DNA from: Culex pipiens pallens
Lineage: Eukaryota; Arthropoda; Insecta; Diptera; Culicidae
Direction: 5' to 3'
Assembly (NCBI RefSeq): GCF_016801865.2
Contig: NC_068938.1
Span: 89,304,221 to 89,368,220 of the forward strand
DNA: 64,000 bases
The translations under genes and the position numbers were made by a program. A model generated the notes under the pieces. The model was not told the origin of the DNA and did not search any database. It saw nothing but the letters and a program-made list of their open reading frames with translations. Within the stretch, counting starts at the first letter, position 1. Each line of letters begins with the position of its first letter. Shown here in pieces: positions 33,857 through 45,414 of this stretch.

Positions 33857-34133
33857 TAAGGGGTTACATTCATGTAGAAAAGCTTAAAATTTCGTATTTC
33901 CGAATATTTATTAAATCCTTCCAAGAGATGATTTCCAATCACTCTTGAATTTTATTTTGAAAATATTTCATGATTTAAGTGAGTAGAAGACGATTTAAGT
34001 TAAAAGTTTTGCAATGCGCAAAGCGAACTTTCAAATTTTATGAGCGTTTTTCTCGTGAACGGCCGTACGAGCGATTGTTCCTCTTGCCCCATATGGTCGT
34101 CTTGCCTCACCTTCCCCTTAATCTGGAATGTTT
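33857..34133 (-). mobile_element. truncated TAGGGG-family element
   Basis: The right end (34060-34133), read on the minus strand, matches the left end of the complete element at 41016, with the landmarks GGGGAAGGTGAGGCAAG, CATATGGGGCAAGAGG and CGCTCGTACGGCCGT. Its inner 200 bp (33860-34060) recurs inverted at 56345-56544. The other end is missing. Confidence 0.65.
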
Positions 34134-35790
34134 GTAATTGGAAGGCTTTATATTGCCTTTTAATTGTGTAATATACCTAATTTTTTATTTGACTGTGTTG
34201 TCTATTTTGAACCAAAAAAAAAATTTAAAGGGAACTTGTTTTACATACCATTTGCTACAATGCGATTGATCTTATTTATGGTTAAGTGGAATCGAAGAAA
34301 AATCCTATAAAATCAAGAAAAAAATTTGCCCCGACCAAATATTTCTAATCGCCCGCAAAATGTTGCCAAATATCAGACTTGCCAAATTTTTCATTTTAAA
34401 GTTCTCGGAAAAGTACACAATGTTGAAAGTACTTATTTTTAAGTATTATTTTAAATATTGTTTTATTCTTTCTCAAAGCACCTGGTTAAAATAAATTGCC
34501 TGACCACATTTCTTTCATTTTCATTCATCACCTCATTCCAAACCTGAAGTTAGCATTCACCTCCACCCATCACGCTTTTCTTGATAGGCAAGTGCGCACC
34601 CACCTAGTGCCTTGGCACGTTTAATTAGTGGCATCGATTAAAATTTCACCTCTGACCTAGAGGAAGCGCACTTTTCTTTCTTACCCCGCCGGGAAACTTC
34701 TCACGCCCGACCTTAATGGCTTTCATCGCTCGCCGGTGACATTAAGGATAAGGAAGAAAAAACTCTATGAAACTTACCTTTATTCACCTTCCGCCCGCCA
34801 GCGATATGACTGGTGAGCTAATTATATTTTCCGCACAACCTCACACACAAACACAAAACGCGGAAAAGGGAAAATTGAATTTTTCCTTCCCCGCTCATTT
34901 CCTTTGTGCTTGGGACCCTAAACCCGGAAATGTGATGCCGGTAGGCTAATTTCAGGATGCTCAATTTAGCTTCAGTGGAATTCACCGCAGTTTTTGGGCA
35001 CGGTTTTGATTGGGTAGGGAGAGGGGGGCTAGCAATTAGAGCCCTCAGTTCGATCGAGCGTTTTTATGGCTGTTTGCCGAATTGTTTTCCGATAGCCAGG
35101 GGCGGCGACTTGGTGAAACTCCAAATCTTCCTGAATTGTCATCAGACAGGAAAATGTGAAATTTGAATGATTTTTTTTTTTTTTGCTCTTTTCAATAAAA
35201 AAATCAACAAATTCAAAGTCAGTTATATTATTTAAGAAAAGGTTGAAAAAAAGTTGAGTTGAGTTATTCTACGCTAATGTCCCCATAAAACGCGGGGAAA
35301 AAGAAGGTCACCTCCCCCATCAGTTCTGGCAGAAGCCCTCACCTCCAGAGCCATTGAAACTAAATGCACCCCGGCTCCGCTTGCTCCGGCTGCCAGTGAG
35401 AATATTGAAATTGGAAAGTTTTAAAATTATGTTCTCGCCGTCTTCTGGGAAGTCGGTTCCATTTTCAGGTGACACACCGAAAGGTCCCAGATCGTCACAC
35501 ACAGGCACAGGCAAACGCGTTCGCGGTAATTACCGGTTTGAAACCGTTTTGCTGTTTTCCGGCGTCCCTAATTGGATGCTAGACCGTGTGTTAGTGTGTG
35601 AGTGAACGCACACCGGCACATGTGATCATATTAATAAAGGCAGGAAGGACACGGCGGCGTCGCGACGCCATTTCAGGTGAATGTGAGTGTGTTTGCTTTA
35701 GTTAGTTCGACGAGTTTGAACAAAGACTTGCGGGCATCTTTTATGGCTGCTATGTGTGTGAGGTGCGGGTGTGGCTGGGTCGTAATTCGA
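34134..35790. other. unique DNA, GC-balanced from 34.5 kb
   Basis: 34134-34500 is AT-rich. From 34520 the sequence is unique and balanced, with short C/T- and G/A-rich tracts. No exon with matching splice sites, no SINE and no TIR pair was recognised. Confidence 0.45.
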
Positions 35791-36033
35791 TGTGCTGGCG
35801 CGCTCGGGTGGTGAGTTGGTGGCACTAGTGGGATACGGGGCGGTTTTGTGCGACTTTTCGGGTTGGGTTATGGTCGGGGGGTGTGTACGGTTGTTGGGGG
35901 GTTTGATGGGGGGTTGGGTCAGTGGCGGGGGATGCAGGTGTCATGAAGGTTAGGGGTTTGGTGGCGTTATGTGGTGGTGTGGGGTAGTTGGGTGATGAGG
36001 GTTGTTGGAGGATTGGGGGAGTTGGATTTTTAT
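35791..36033. other. G-rich, C-poor tract before the satellite
   Basis: The plus strand carries many G runs (GGGGGG at 35876, GGGGGG at 35896 and 35909, GGGG at 35952 and later) and almost no C. The last C before the array is at 35966. Multiple G runs in short spacing make quadruplex formation plausible. The G-over-C bias continues without a break into the (GTATTTTT)n array. Confidence 0.7.
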
Positions 36034-38822
36034 TGTATTTTTATTTTTGTATTTTTGTATTTTTGTATTTTTGTATTTTTGTATTTTTGTATTTTTGTAT
36101 TTTTGTATTTTTGTATTTTTGTATTTTTGTATTTTTGTATTTTTGTATTTTTGTATTTTTGTATTTTTGTATTTTTGTATTTTTGTATTTTTGTATTTTT
36201 GTATTTTTGTATTTTTGTATTTTTGTATTTTTGTATTTTTGTATTTTTGTATTTTTGTATTTTTGTATTTTTGTATTTTTGTATTTTTGTATTTTTGTAT
36301 TTTTGTATTTTTGTATTTTTGTATTTTTGTATTTTTGTATTTTTGTATTTTTGTATTTTTGTATTTTTGTATTTTTGTATTTTTGTATTTTTGTATTTTT
36401 GTATTTTTGTATTTTTGTATTTTTGTATTTTTGTATTTTTGTATTTTTGTATTTTTGTATTTTTGTATTTTTGTATTTTTGTATTTTTGTATTTTTGTAT
36501 TTTTGTATTTTTGTATTTTTGTATTTTTGTATTTTTGTATTTTTGTATTTTTGTATTTTTGTATTTTTGTATTTTTGTATTTTTGTATTTTTGTATTTTT
36601 TGTATTTTTGTATTTTTGTATTTTTGTATTTTTGTATTTTTGTATTTTTGTATTTTTGTATTTTTGTATTTTTGTATTTTTGTATTTTTGTATTTTGTAT
36701 TTTTGTATTTTTGTATTTTTGTATTTTTGTATTTTTGTATTTTTGTATTTTTGTATTTTTGTATTTTTGTATTTTTTGTATTTTTGTATTTTTGTATTTT
36801 TGTATTTTTTGTATTTTTGTATTTTTGTATTTTTGTATTTTTGTATTTTTGTATTTTTGTATTTTTGTATTTTTGTATTTTTGTATTTTTGTATTTTTGT
36901 ATTTTTGTATTTTTGTATTTTTGTATTTTTGTATTTTTGTATTTTTGTATTTTTGTATTTTTGTATTTTTGTATTTTTGTATTTTGTATTTTTGTATTTT
37001 TGTATTTTTGTATTTTTGTATTTTTGTATTTTTGTATTTTTGTATTTTTGTATTTTTGTATTTTTGTATTTTTGTATTTTTGTATTTTTGTATTTTTGTA
37101 TTTTTGTATTTTTGTATTTTTGTATTTTTGTATTTTTGTATTTTTGTATTTTTGTATTTTTGTATTTTTGTATTTTTGTATTTTTGTATTTTTGTATTTT
37201 TGTATTTTTGTATTTTTGTATTTTTGTATTTTTGTATTTTTGTATTTTTGTATTTTTGTATTTTTGTATTTTTGTATTTTTGTATTTTTGTATTTTTGTA
37301 TTTTTGTATTTTTGTATTTTTGTATTTTTGTATTTTTGTATTTTTGTATTTTTGTATTTTTGTATTTTTGTATTTTTGTATTTTTGTATTTTTGTATTTT
37401 TGTATTTTTGTATTTTTGTATTTTTGTATTTTTGTATTTTTGTATTTTTGTATTTTTGTATTTTTGTATTTTTGTATTTTTGTATTTTTGTATTTTTGTA
37501 TTTTTGTATTTTTGTATTTTTGTATTTTTGTATTTTTGTATTTTTGTATTTTTGTATTTTTGTATTTTTGTATTTTTGTATTTTTGTATTTTTGTATTTT
37601 TGTATTTTTGTATTTTTGTATTTTTGTATTTTTGTATTTTTGTATTTTTGTATTTTTGTATTTTTGTATTTTTGTATTTTTGTATTTTTGTATTTTTGTA
37701 TTTTTGTATTTTTGTATTTTTGTATTTTTGTATTTTTGTATTTTTGTATTTTTGTATTTTTGTATTTTTGTATTTTTGTATTTTTGTATTTTTGTATTTT
37801 GTATTTTTGTATTTTTGTATTTTTGTATTTTTGTATTTTTGTATTTTTGTATTTTTGTATTTTTGTATTTTTGTATTTTTGTATTTTTGTATTTTTGTAT
37901 TTTTGTATTTTTGTATTTTTGTATTTTTGTATTTTTGTATTTTTGTATTTTTGTATTTTTGTATTTTTGTATTTTTGTATTTTTGTATTTTTGTATTTTT
38001 GTATTTTTTGTATTTTTGTATTTTTGTATTTTTGTATTTTTGTATTTTTGTATTTTTGTATTTTTGTATTTTTGTATTTTTGTATTTTTGTATTTTTGTA
38101 TTTTTGTATTTTTGTATTTTTGTATTTTTGTATTTTTGTATTTTTGTATTTTTGTATTTTTGTATTTTTGTATTTTTGTATTTTTGTATTTTTGTATTTT
38201 TGTATTTTTGTATTTTTGTATTTTTGTATTTTTGTATTTTTGTATTTTTGTATTTTTGTATTTTTGTATTTTTGTATTTTTGTATTTTTGTATTTTTGTA
38301 TTTTTGTATTTTTGTATTTTTGTATTTTTGTATTTTTGTATTTTTGTATTTTTGTATTTTTTGTATTTTTGTATTTTTGTATTTTTGTATTTTTGTATTT
38401 TTGTATTTTTGTATTTTTGTATTTTTGTATTTTTGTATTTTTGTATTTTTGTATTTTTGTATTTTTGTATTTTTGTATTTTTGTATTTTTTGTATTTTTG
38501 TATTTTTGTATTTTTGTATTTTTGTATTTTTGTATTTTTGTATTTTTGTATTTTTGTATTTTTGTATTTTTGTATTTTTGTATTTTTGTATTTTTGTATT
38601 TTTGTATTTTTGTATTTTTGTATTTTTGTATTTTTGTATTTTTGTATTTTTGTATTTTTGTATTTTTGTATTTTTGTATTTTTGTATTTTTGTATTTTTG
38701 TATTTTTGTATTTTTGTATTTTTGTATTTTTGTATTTTTGTATTTTTGTATTTTTGTATTTTTGTATTTTTGTATTTTTGTATTTTTGTATTTTTGTATT
38801 TTTGTATTTTTGTATTTATGTA
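36034..38822. repeat. (GTATTTTT)n satellite array, about 348 units
   Basis: An 8-bp unit, G-T-A-T5, is repeated for about 2.79 kb. Substitutions are practically absent. The only changes are single-T insertions (for example 36600, 36774, 36807, 38006, 38361, 38488) and single-T deletions (near 36694, 36983, 37800). This is slippage at the T run with strong homogenisation. All three plus frames and one minus frame are open for over 940 codons, which is purely a property of the unit. The plus strand has no C. Confidence 0.98.
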
Positions 38823-39090
38823 CTTTTTGATCTTTATGTACTTATTCAGTATCTTTTGACAAAAATACAAAATTTACATAAATACAATCAATACAAAAAT
38901 ACAAAAATTCAAAATACAAAATTACTAAATACTTAATACTAAATTACATAAAATTACAATAATACACAAATTACATATAATACAAAATTCTAAATACAAA
39001 ATATACAAATAAATACAAAAATACATAAAATACAATATACAATAAATAAAAATTTCAAAATTTTCAATATCAATAATACAATTCAAATTA
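38823..39090. repeat. strand-switch spacer and degenerate (AAAAATAC)-like sequence
   Basis: Between 38823 and 38858 the sequence has both C and G and breaks the (GTATTTTT) pattern. From 38859 on the plus strand has no G and consists of irregular TACAAAA, TACATAA and TACTAAA words, a degenerate form of the inverted unit. It leads into the homogeneous array at 39091. Confidence 0.85.
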
Positions 39091-39802
39091 AATACAAAAA
39101 TACAAAAATACAAAAATACAAAAATACAAAAATACAAAAATACAAAAATACAAAAATACAAAAATACAAAAATACAAAAATACAAAAATACAAAAATACA
39201 AAAATACAAAAATACAAAAATACAAAAATACAAAAATACAAAAATACAAAAATACAAAAAATACAAAAATACAAAAATACAAAAATACAAAAATACAAAA
39301 ATACAAAAATACAAAAATACAAAAATACAAAAATACAAAAATACAAAAATACAAAAATACAAAAATACAAAAATACAAAAATACAAAAATACAAAAATAC
39401 AAAAATACAAAAATACAAAAATACAAAAATACAAAAATACAAAAATACAAAAATACAAAAATACAAAAATACAAAAATACAAAAATACAAAAATACAAAA
39501 ATACAAAAATACAAAAATACAAAATACAAAAATACAAAAATACAAAAAATACAAAAATACAAAAATACAAAAATACAAAAATACAAAAATACAAAAATAC
39601 AAAAATACAAAAATACAAAAATACAAAAATACAAAAATACAAAAAATACAAAAAATACAAAAATACAAAAATACAAAAATACAAAAATACAAAAATACAA
39701 AAATACAAAAATACAAAAATACAAAAATACAAAAATACAAAAATACAAAAATACAAAAATACAAAAATACAAAAATACAAAAATACAAAAATACAAAAAT
39801 AC
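39091..39802. repeat. (AAAAATAC)n satellite array, inverted partner, about 89 units
   Basis: This is the exact reverse complement of the (GTATTTTT) unit, in about 712 bp, with a few one-A indels (for example 39259, 39522, 39545, 39640, 39650). With the array to its left it forms an inverted repeat in which 0.7 kb can pair with any part of 2.8 kb across a 268-bp loop. The plus strand has no G from 38859 to 39812. Confidence 0.98.
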
Positions 39803-39828
39803 CCATAAAAATGTTTCTTATTTGAAAT

Positions 39829-40720
39829 GGGTAATTCTCCGCCAACTCACACAGCAGTTGCCCCGACCCCTCTTCGATTTGCGTGAAACTTTGTTCTTAG
39901 GGTTTTTTTTTGTCCCTGATCACGAATCCGAGGTCCATTTTTTGATATCTCATGACGGAGGGGCGGTATGACCCCTTTCATTTTTGAACATGCGAAAAAA
40001 GAGGTGTTTTTCAATAATTTGCAGCCTGAGATAGAAATTTGGTGTCAAAGGGACTTTTATGTAAAATTAGACGCCCGATTAAATGGCGTACTCAGAATTT
40101 CGAAAAAACATTTTTTTTTCATCGAAAAAAAAACTGAAAAACTTTAAAAAATTCCCCTTTTTCCGTTACTTGACTGTAAAAAATATTGGAACATGTCATT
40201 TTATAGGAAAAATAACCCTGCAAAGTTAGAAAAACCACGAAATTCTAAAATGAAAAATTTTGTTCTAAATGAAAAAATGCCCCTTCTGGGTCAATGTAGA
40301 TTCCAAATATACATTAAATTTCCCATAAAATGACATGTTCCAATTTTTTTTACAGTCGAGTAACGGAAAATGGGAGAGGTTTTAAAACTGTTTCAGTGTT
40401 TTTTTCGATGAAAAATACGTTTTTTTTCGGAATTCTGAGTACGCCATTAAATCGGGCGTCTAATTTTACATAAAGTCCCTTTGACATCAAATTTCTATCT
40501 CATCACCGTTTCAGGCTGCAAATGATTGAAAAACACCTCTTTTTTCGCATGTTCAAAAATGGAAGGGGTCGTACCGCCCCTCCGTCACGAGATATCGAAA
40601 AACGGACCTCGGATTCGTGATCAGGGACAAAAGTTACTCCTTAGGACAAAGTTTCACGCAAAACGAAGAGGGGTCGGGGCAACTTTTCCCGATTTCGTGT
40701 GAGTTGGTAGAGAATTACCC
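39829..40720. mobile_element. foldback element, GGGTAATTCTC family, copy 2
   Basis: It starts GGGTAATTCTCCGCCAACTC and ends GAGTTGGTAGAGAATTACCC. AAAT borders both ends (39825-39828, 40721-40724), a possible 4-bp duplication. The arms are long inverted copies; landmarks are GCCCCGACCCCTCTTCG, CCTGATCACGAATCCGAGG and GACGGAGGGGCGGTA near the left, with their complements near the right. It sits 26 bp from the satellite's right edge. Confidence 0.9.
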
Positions 40721-41015
40721 AAATGTATTTAATATTTTATTACCTTGCAAACAACCAAAGAAACATTTTATAAAAGATAAACAACACATTTCACCCAGCT
40801 TAAAGAAAACTCCCTGAATTTTTTATCACCCTGCATGCAAACTCTCGAGATAAGCAATCAAAATTAATAAAAGCCCTCATTTTGGGTCCTTTAATCTCCA
40901 TCTCCGAGTGCTTTTTTTCCTCTTCCTCTTAGCTCCTTTCAAAGTTCCCTGGTGAAATTCTGTCGAAAGGGACCACCATCAAGTCGACGACGGACGCCAA
41001 ACTACAGAGAATAAT

Positions 41016-41967
41016 TAGGGGAAGGTGGGGCAAGACGACCATATGGGGCAAGAGGAACAATCGCTCGTACGGCCGTAATTTTTACAATTTTGATTATTTC
41101 CAGTATGAGGAATTGTTGCTAGCAATGCAATCAGCTGATTCTACTACCACATAACCGCCAAAACAACGTAAACGCCACGGGGCATAAGATTTAATGAAGT
41201 TTTTTAAAAACCTTTGTTTTCTTATAATATTTGGAAAGTACAAAATAAGGCTTAGGGTTCGTTTTAAGGCTCATTTTATCAAAATGCAATTTTTCCTAGA
41301 TCAGTAGTGTCCCTACCAATGATTTGCACCTATTAGAAAGTATGATTTGACTTTTGGTTATTTTTGTTGAGAGCTTTTAAAAAATCTTGTTCAGGTGGGG
41401 CAAGTGTACCATATGAATTTTTAGTATGGAAAAAAATACGAATTGCTGCAGCAACATATTTTATTGTGAAAAAAATACATAAAAGTTCTAAAAAACTGAT
41501 AACCATTTTTTTTTAAATTGTCCATACACGATATAATAATATCATGAAAATTTACTATTTATCATCCAAGTAATTTTTTTTTTCGTAAGAGCGATCAAAT
41601 TTTTAGTAAAATATTATTATTTAACCTAAAAATGAAAGAAACGTTTCAAATACATTCTAATCTGATGTTTCAAAGTGATAGCAGTTCACTTGTTAGCAAA
41701 TTAACATGTTTTTTCATGCATTGTTCCTCTTGCCCCAACGGGTTGTTCGTCTTGCCCCACTAGTTGAGTAGAACGTACGGAAAATCAAAAATTTTAAAAT
41801 CAATTTTTAACATTGAAAAACAGGATTTTTTCAAAATTTGTTCTATCAAAGTCTTAGTCAAGACCTGAAATAAGATGATTATGATAAAATCCGGCAGATG
41901 TTTTAACATTTTAATGGGTTTTAACGAGCATTTCCTTAGCTTGTTACACTTGCCCCACTTTCCCCTA
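41016..41967. mobile_element. TIR element (TAGGGGAARGTGGGGCAAG ends)
   Basis: Inverted ends of 19 bp (TAGGGGAARGTGGGGCAAG) bound 952 bp. The word GGGGCAAG is repeated inside the left end (41044), in the middle (41398) and, inverted, inside the right region (41731 and 41752), a subterminal-repeat layout typical of transposase-binding sites. The interior is AT-rich and non-coding. A truncated relative lies at 33857-34133. Confidence 0.85.
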
Positions 41968-42822
41968 CACTCCCAAACTGCAGGGAGCTGTTGATGTTCC
42001 GTCAACACTCGAACCCACTGCTCCCGAAGGACCTTTTCTGGGGCGGCATCCTTTTTTCGGGACCATCCATACAGTGTAAGCAAAAGGAGTCGTTTTGGTG
42101 TCAACGGAGGTGTTTTTTTTCGTGCATCTTTCTGTCATCATCCCATTCCCAGCCTCTTCAAAAGGAGCGTTCGTTCTTTATTCCTAGCTTCCTTAAGGGA
42201 TGACAAAAATGACGACGGGAAAGAGCTCGTTGACAGCCTATTATCGTTGTGGGTGACTTGCCGAGGTTATCTTCATCCTCATCAACGCCCCCTCCCTTCG
42301 CTGAAAAAAGGCTTGTGTGCAAAATGGCTTCTTGTTGTGAGGCCCATGAGGCAGAGTGATGTAACTTAGCCCGTTGACAGATGAAGTGCAGGTCCCGGAT
42401 TAAGAGAGAGGGAGAAAGAGCGAATGATAAAAGCACATGCAATCTGTTTCTTTTGAGCGGGAAAAGGCAAGGGAAAACGGTTTGATGAAAATTTAGGTTT
42501 GGCCTAGCCTAGTGGATTGAAGCCAACGGACAGCTTAAAAGATGACTACAGGTTATTATGCTTCTTATATGGCAAAAAAAAAAATTCTGGTGACCCAGAT
42601 GATGGCAGTTTCAAACCAAAAGTTTATGAATTAGCTAAAAATGTCAATAAAATCCAAATGGTCCAAAAAATCAGGGGGTGAAAAACATGTTTTTAAAAAA
42701 AATAAATTTAAATTGAAATAGAAGTTTAAACAACGGAAAATAATCTAAAATGACCTATTCTGCATTGATAATCATATTTAGCATATTGGGGCTTCTTTGA
42801 AAATATATTGAACTTTCATGGC
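41968..42822. other. unique DNA without recognisable features
   Basis: Balanced unique DNA to about 42500, then AT-rich. Short frames on both strands show no family resemblance. Confidence 0.45.
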
Positions 42823-42831
42823 TTTCCAATG

Positions 42832-43080
42832 GAAGGGCCTCGAGGCGCAGTGGTTAGCAGCTTCGGCTGCCGATCCCTAAGTTGCTATCGGGCGCGGTTT
42901 CGTTTATCCTCCTGGCCTTCTATCGCATGGGGAAGTAAAACGTCGGTCCATTTGCGTAAAAGAGGTTTTGGGTGACTCACCACACATAACCTTCGGACGC
43001 CTAGAAATTAGCAGAAACTTTCAACAGAGACCACATAAGACCCGGGGGTCGTTAAAGTGGATTGCTTTGCTTTTTTTGAA
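42832..43080 (+). mobile_element. tRNA-derived SINE with 9-bp TSD (TTTCCAATG)
   Basis: TTTCCAATG flanks the element at 42823-42831 and 43081-43089. The head has a strong A box, GGCGCAGTGGTTAGCAGC (42845-42862), and a degenerate B box near 42895-42912. The body includes CCTTCTATCGCATGGGGAAG and GGTCGTTAAAGTGG, which I recall from culicine SINEs. The tail is a short T/A-rich stretch. The (TTTTTTG)n array starts only 25 bp beyond the right duplication. Confidence 0.87.
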
Positions 43081-43113
43081 TTTCCAATGTACATCACCGC
43101 AAAAAAAAATTCT

Positions 43114-43670
43114 CTTTTTGTTTGTTTTTTGTTTTTTGTTTTTTTGTTTTTTTGTTTTTTTGTTTTTTGTTTTTTGTTTTTTGTTTTTTTGTTTTTTGTT
43201 TTTTTGTTTTTTGTTTTTTGTTTTTTGTTTTTTGTTTTTTGTTTTTTGTTTTTTGTTTTTTGTTTTTTGTTTTTTGTTTTTTGTTTTTTGTTTTTTGTTT
43301 TTTGTTTTTTGTTTTTTGTTTTTTGTTTTTTGTTTTTTGTTTTTTGTTTTTTGTTTTTTGTTTTTTGTTTTTTGTTTTTTGTTTTTTGTTTTTTGTTTTT
43401 TGTTTTTTGTTTTTTGTTTTTTGTTTTTTGTTTTTTGTTTTTTGTTTTTTATTTTTGTTTTTTGTTTTTTGTTTTTTGTTTTTTGTTTTTTGTTTTTTAT
43501 TTTTGTTTTTTGTTTTTTGTTTTTTGTTTTTTGTTTTTTGTTTTTTGTTTTTTGTTTTTTGTTTTTTGTTTTTTGTTTTTTGTTTTTTGTTTTTTGTTTT
43601 TTGTTTTTTGTTTTTTGTTTTTTGTTTTTTGTTTTTTGTTTTTTGTTTTTTGTTTTTTGTTTTTTGTTGG
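43114..43670. repeat. (TTTTTTG)n satellite array, about 79 units
   Basis: This is the reverse complement of the unit at 325-1129. The first 100 bp show one-T insertions, and two ATTTTTG variants occur near 43451 and 43499, 49 bp (seven units) apart, which marks a duplicated higher-order block. The plus strand has no C from 43115 to 43683. Long frames in it are artefacts of the unit. Confidence 0.97.
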
Positions 43671-43912
43671 TTTTAAAAATTGGCATAAAAATTATATTTT
43701 TCCGGAACACCCAAACACTGTGCGCAGCGTAGGTCACTTTGACGAATGAACAAAAAAACCTTGTTTTATTATTTGGGTGAAAGAAACCTAAAGTCCATTT
43801 AAAAACCGAATCCGAAAAGTTTATTTTAATTACCTTTTTCAATTACCTTATGCTGTTATTTTTATGCTGTATCTATAAAACAGTGCACAATATCAACATT
43901 TTTGAAAAATAC
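43671..43912. other. short AT-rich spacer
   Basis: AT-rich DNA between the satellite and the MITE. Nothing recognised. Confidence 0.4.
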
Positions 43913-44358
43913 TTAAGGCCGTTGCAAATATTTTTTGAAGTTTATATCCCTCGACTCTGATCAAAGTCGAGGTGAGGGGCAAAAAAATAAAACAAGTTAA
44001 AAATTGAAATTACAGGCCACGGTGTCAACATTTGAATGAGCAAAGTGTTTTAAAATGCATCATACACCTGTCCAGTTGTTTTGCAATCAATTGATTACCA
44101 AAATTTCTAAGTACTGACGAAAATTTTATTTTTGCGATGCAGTGCATTGTAATTTCATAAAAGTTCAAAATATTTTTAAACGAGTCCAAACATGTTAAAT
44201 TTGGTAATCAATGCAGAAAAAGGCATTTTAGATTGTTCTCAGTTGATTAGACTTCTATTTCCATCGAAATTTTGATATTTTTTTGCCCTGATTTTTCGGA
44301 CCAATTTTGAAGGGGGGGGGGGCGACATAAACTTTGAAAAATATTTGCAACCGCCTTA
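43913..44358 (+). mobile_element. TTARGCCRTTGCAAAT-family MITE
   Basis: The ends are TTAAGGCCGTTGCAAATATT and the inverse AATATTTGCAACCGCCTTA. The interior carries the family landmarks CCCTCGACTCTGA, GTTTTAAAATGCAT and CTGATTTTTCGGACC, and a G run (44312-44321). It is 446 bp and the best-preserved short copy, with about 76-80% visible identity by eye to the copy at 50956. Confidence 0.87.
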
Positions 44359-44413
44359 CTATTGAAAAAATAGATGAAAAAATGTGTAAGTTTTTGGAAA
44401 TTCCTTTTTTACA

Positions 44414-44903
44414 CATCGACGTCGTCGTGCTATCTTGTCGCACCCGCCATTTCGACGTTCCGAGAAAAAACGCTTTTTAATGTTTGACCTTGAGTAAACA
44501 AAAACGAAAGCACGCAATGTAAACAATAACAAACACGATTTGTTTGGTTGACCATTCTGTGCATTGTCTCGAAGTTTGGTTGAAGTTGGTTGTACGTGGT
44601 TGAAGTAATTTGTACGTGCGTCAAACGCGTTCTGACCTGAAATCCCTTTGGCCAGTTGTCGCACTTACATCAATTTTCCGGAAGTGACGAGATAGCACGA
44701 CAAGATTGAAACTTCTTTCATATGAAAAGTTACAAAAATCCGCGGAGCTTTTTTGGTTTTTATTGAATATCTCAGGATTGAAATCGAATTTTGGGGATCT
44801 GTGAAGGTCAAAAGGTGAGGCATTGTGAGCTGCATAAAATGGCGTTCTTAACTCAATTTGGTCCAAAATGCACGTACGACAAGTTAGCACGACGGCGACG
44901 ATA
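44414..44903. mobile_element. TIR element (ATCGACGTCGTCGTGCTAWCTTGTCG ends)
   Basis: The left end (44415-44441) and right end (44877-44903) are inverted copies of about 27 bp, including CGTCGTGCTA and CTTGTCGYAC. An additional inner copy of the AGCACGACAAG word occurs at 44693-44704. The 490-bp interior is non-coding by inspection, although short frames exist on both strands. Confidence 0.75.
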
Positions 44904-45406
44904 TATATTGCAATTGCTCAAAAGATGGCAGTTTTTCACGCGAAACATTTTTAAAATAGAATTGTTCTTAAATATTTATGTTTAATGGTATAAATTTAAA
45001 CGATGAATTTGTCAGTTGCCGAGGAGACTCATATGGACTCATATTGTAATGGCAAAATGGTTCAGAAAAAAACATAACAATTCGTTGTTAGAAGTCTCAC
45101 GGAGTTGCCATTTTTAAAGAGAATTGTCAATTTGTAAAATATATTCAACGTCCTTTATTTGTTTAGCTGGATCAGCCAATTTTGTACATTTATTTGGAAA
45201 GAATGAAAAGAAAACACAAAATCTTTTACTACAACAATAACATTATAACCACAATTAATTTACCTTGCACAACATGATTTAATGTTCAAACCCATTCGGT
45301 ATCAAAATCTTCAAAAGCTACTAAACGTTATAATATAGTAAAATGTAATTTTTCTGCAGTTAAACTTCTTCGTTCACGATCATCTCGATTAAAAGATTCA
45401 CATCTT
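44904..45406. other. AT-rich sequence without recognisable features
   Basis: AT-rich; nothing recognised. Confidence 0.4.
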
Positions 45407-45414
45407 CAAACTAC

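Noticed and set aside
35971..38936. Very long open frames (over 940 codons) in all three plus frames and one minus frame
   Set aside because: They are the (GTATTTTT)n array read in different phases; an 8-bp unit without a stop gives the same 8-residue string in every frame. There is no start context, splice site or composition expected of a protein.
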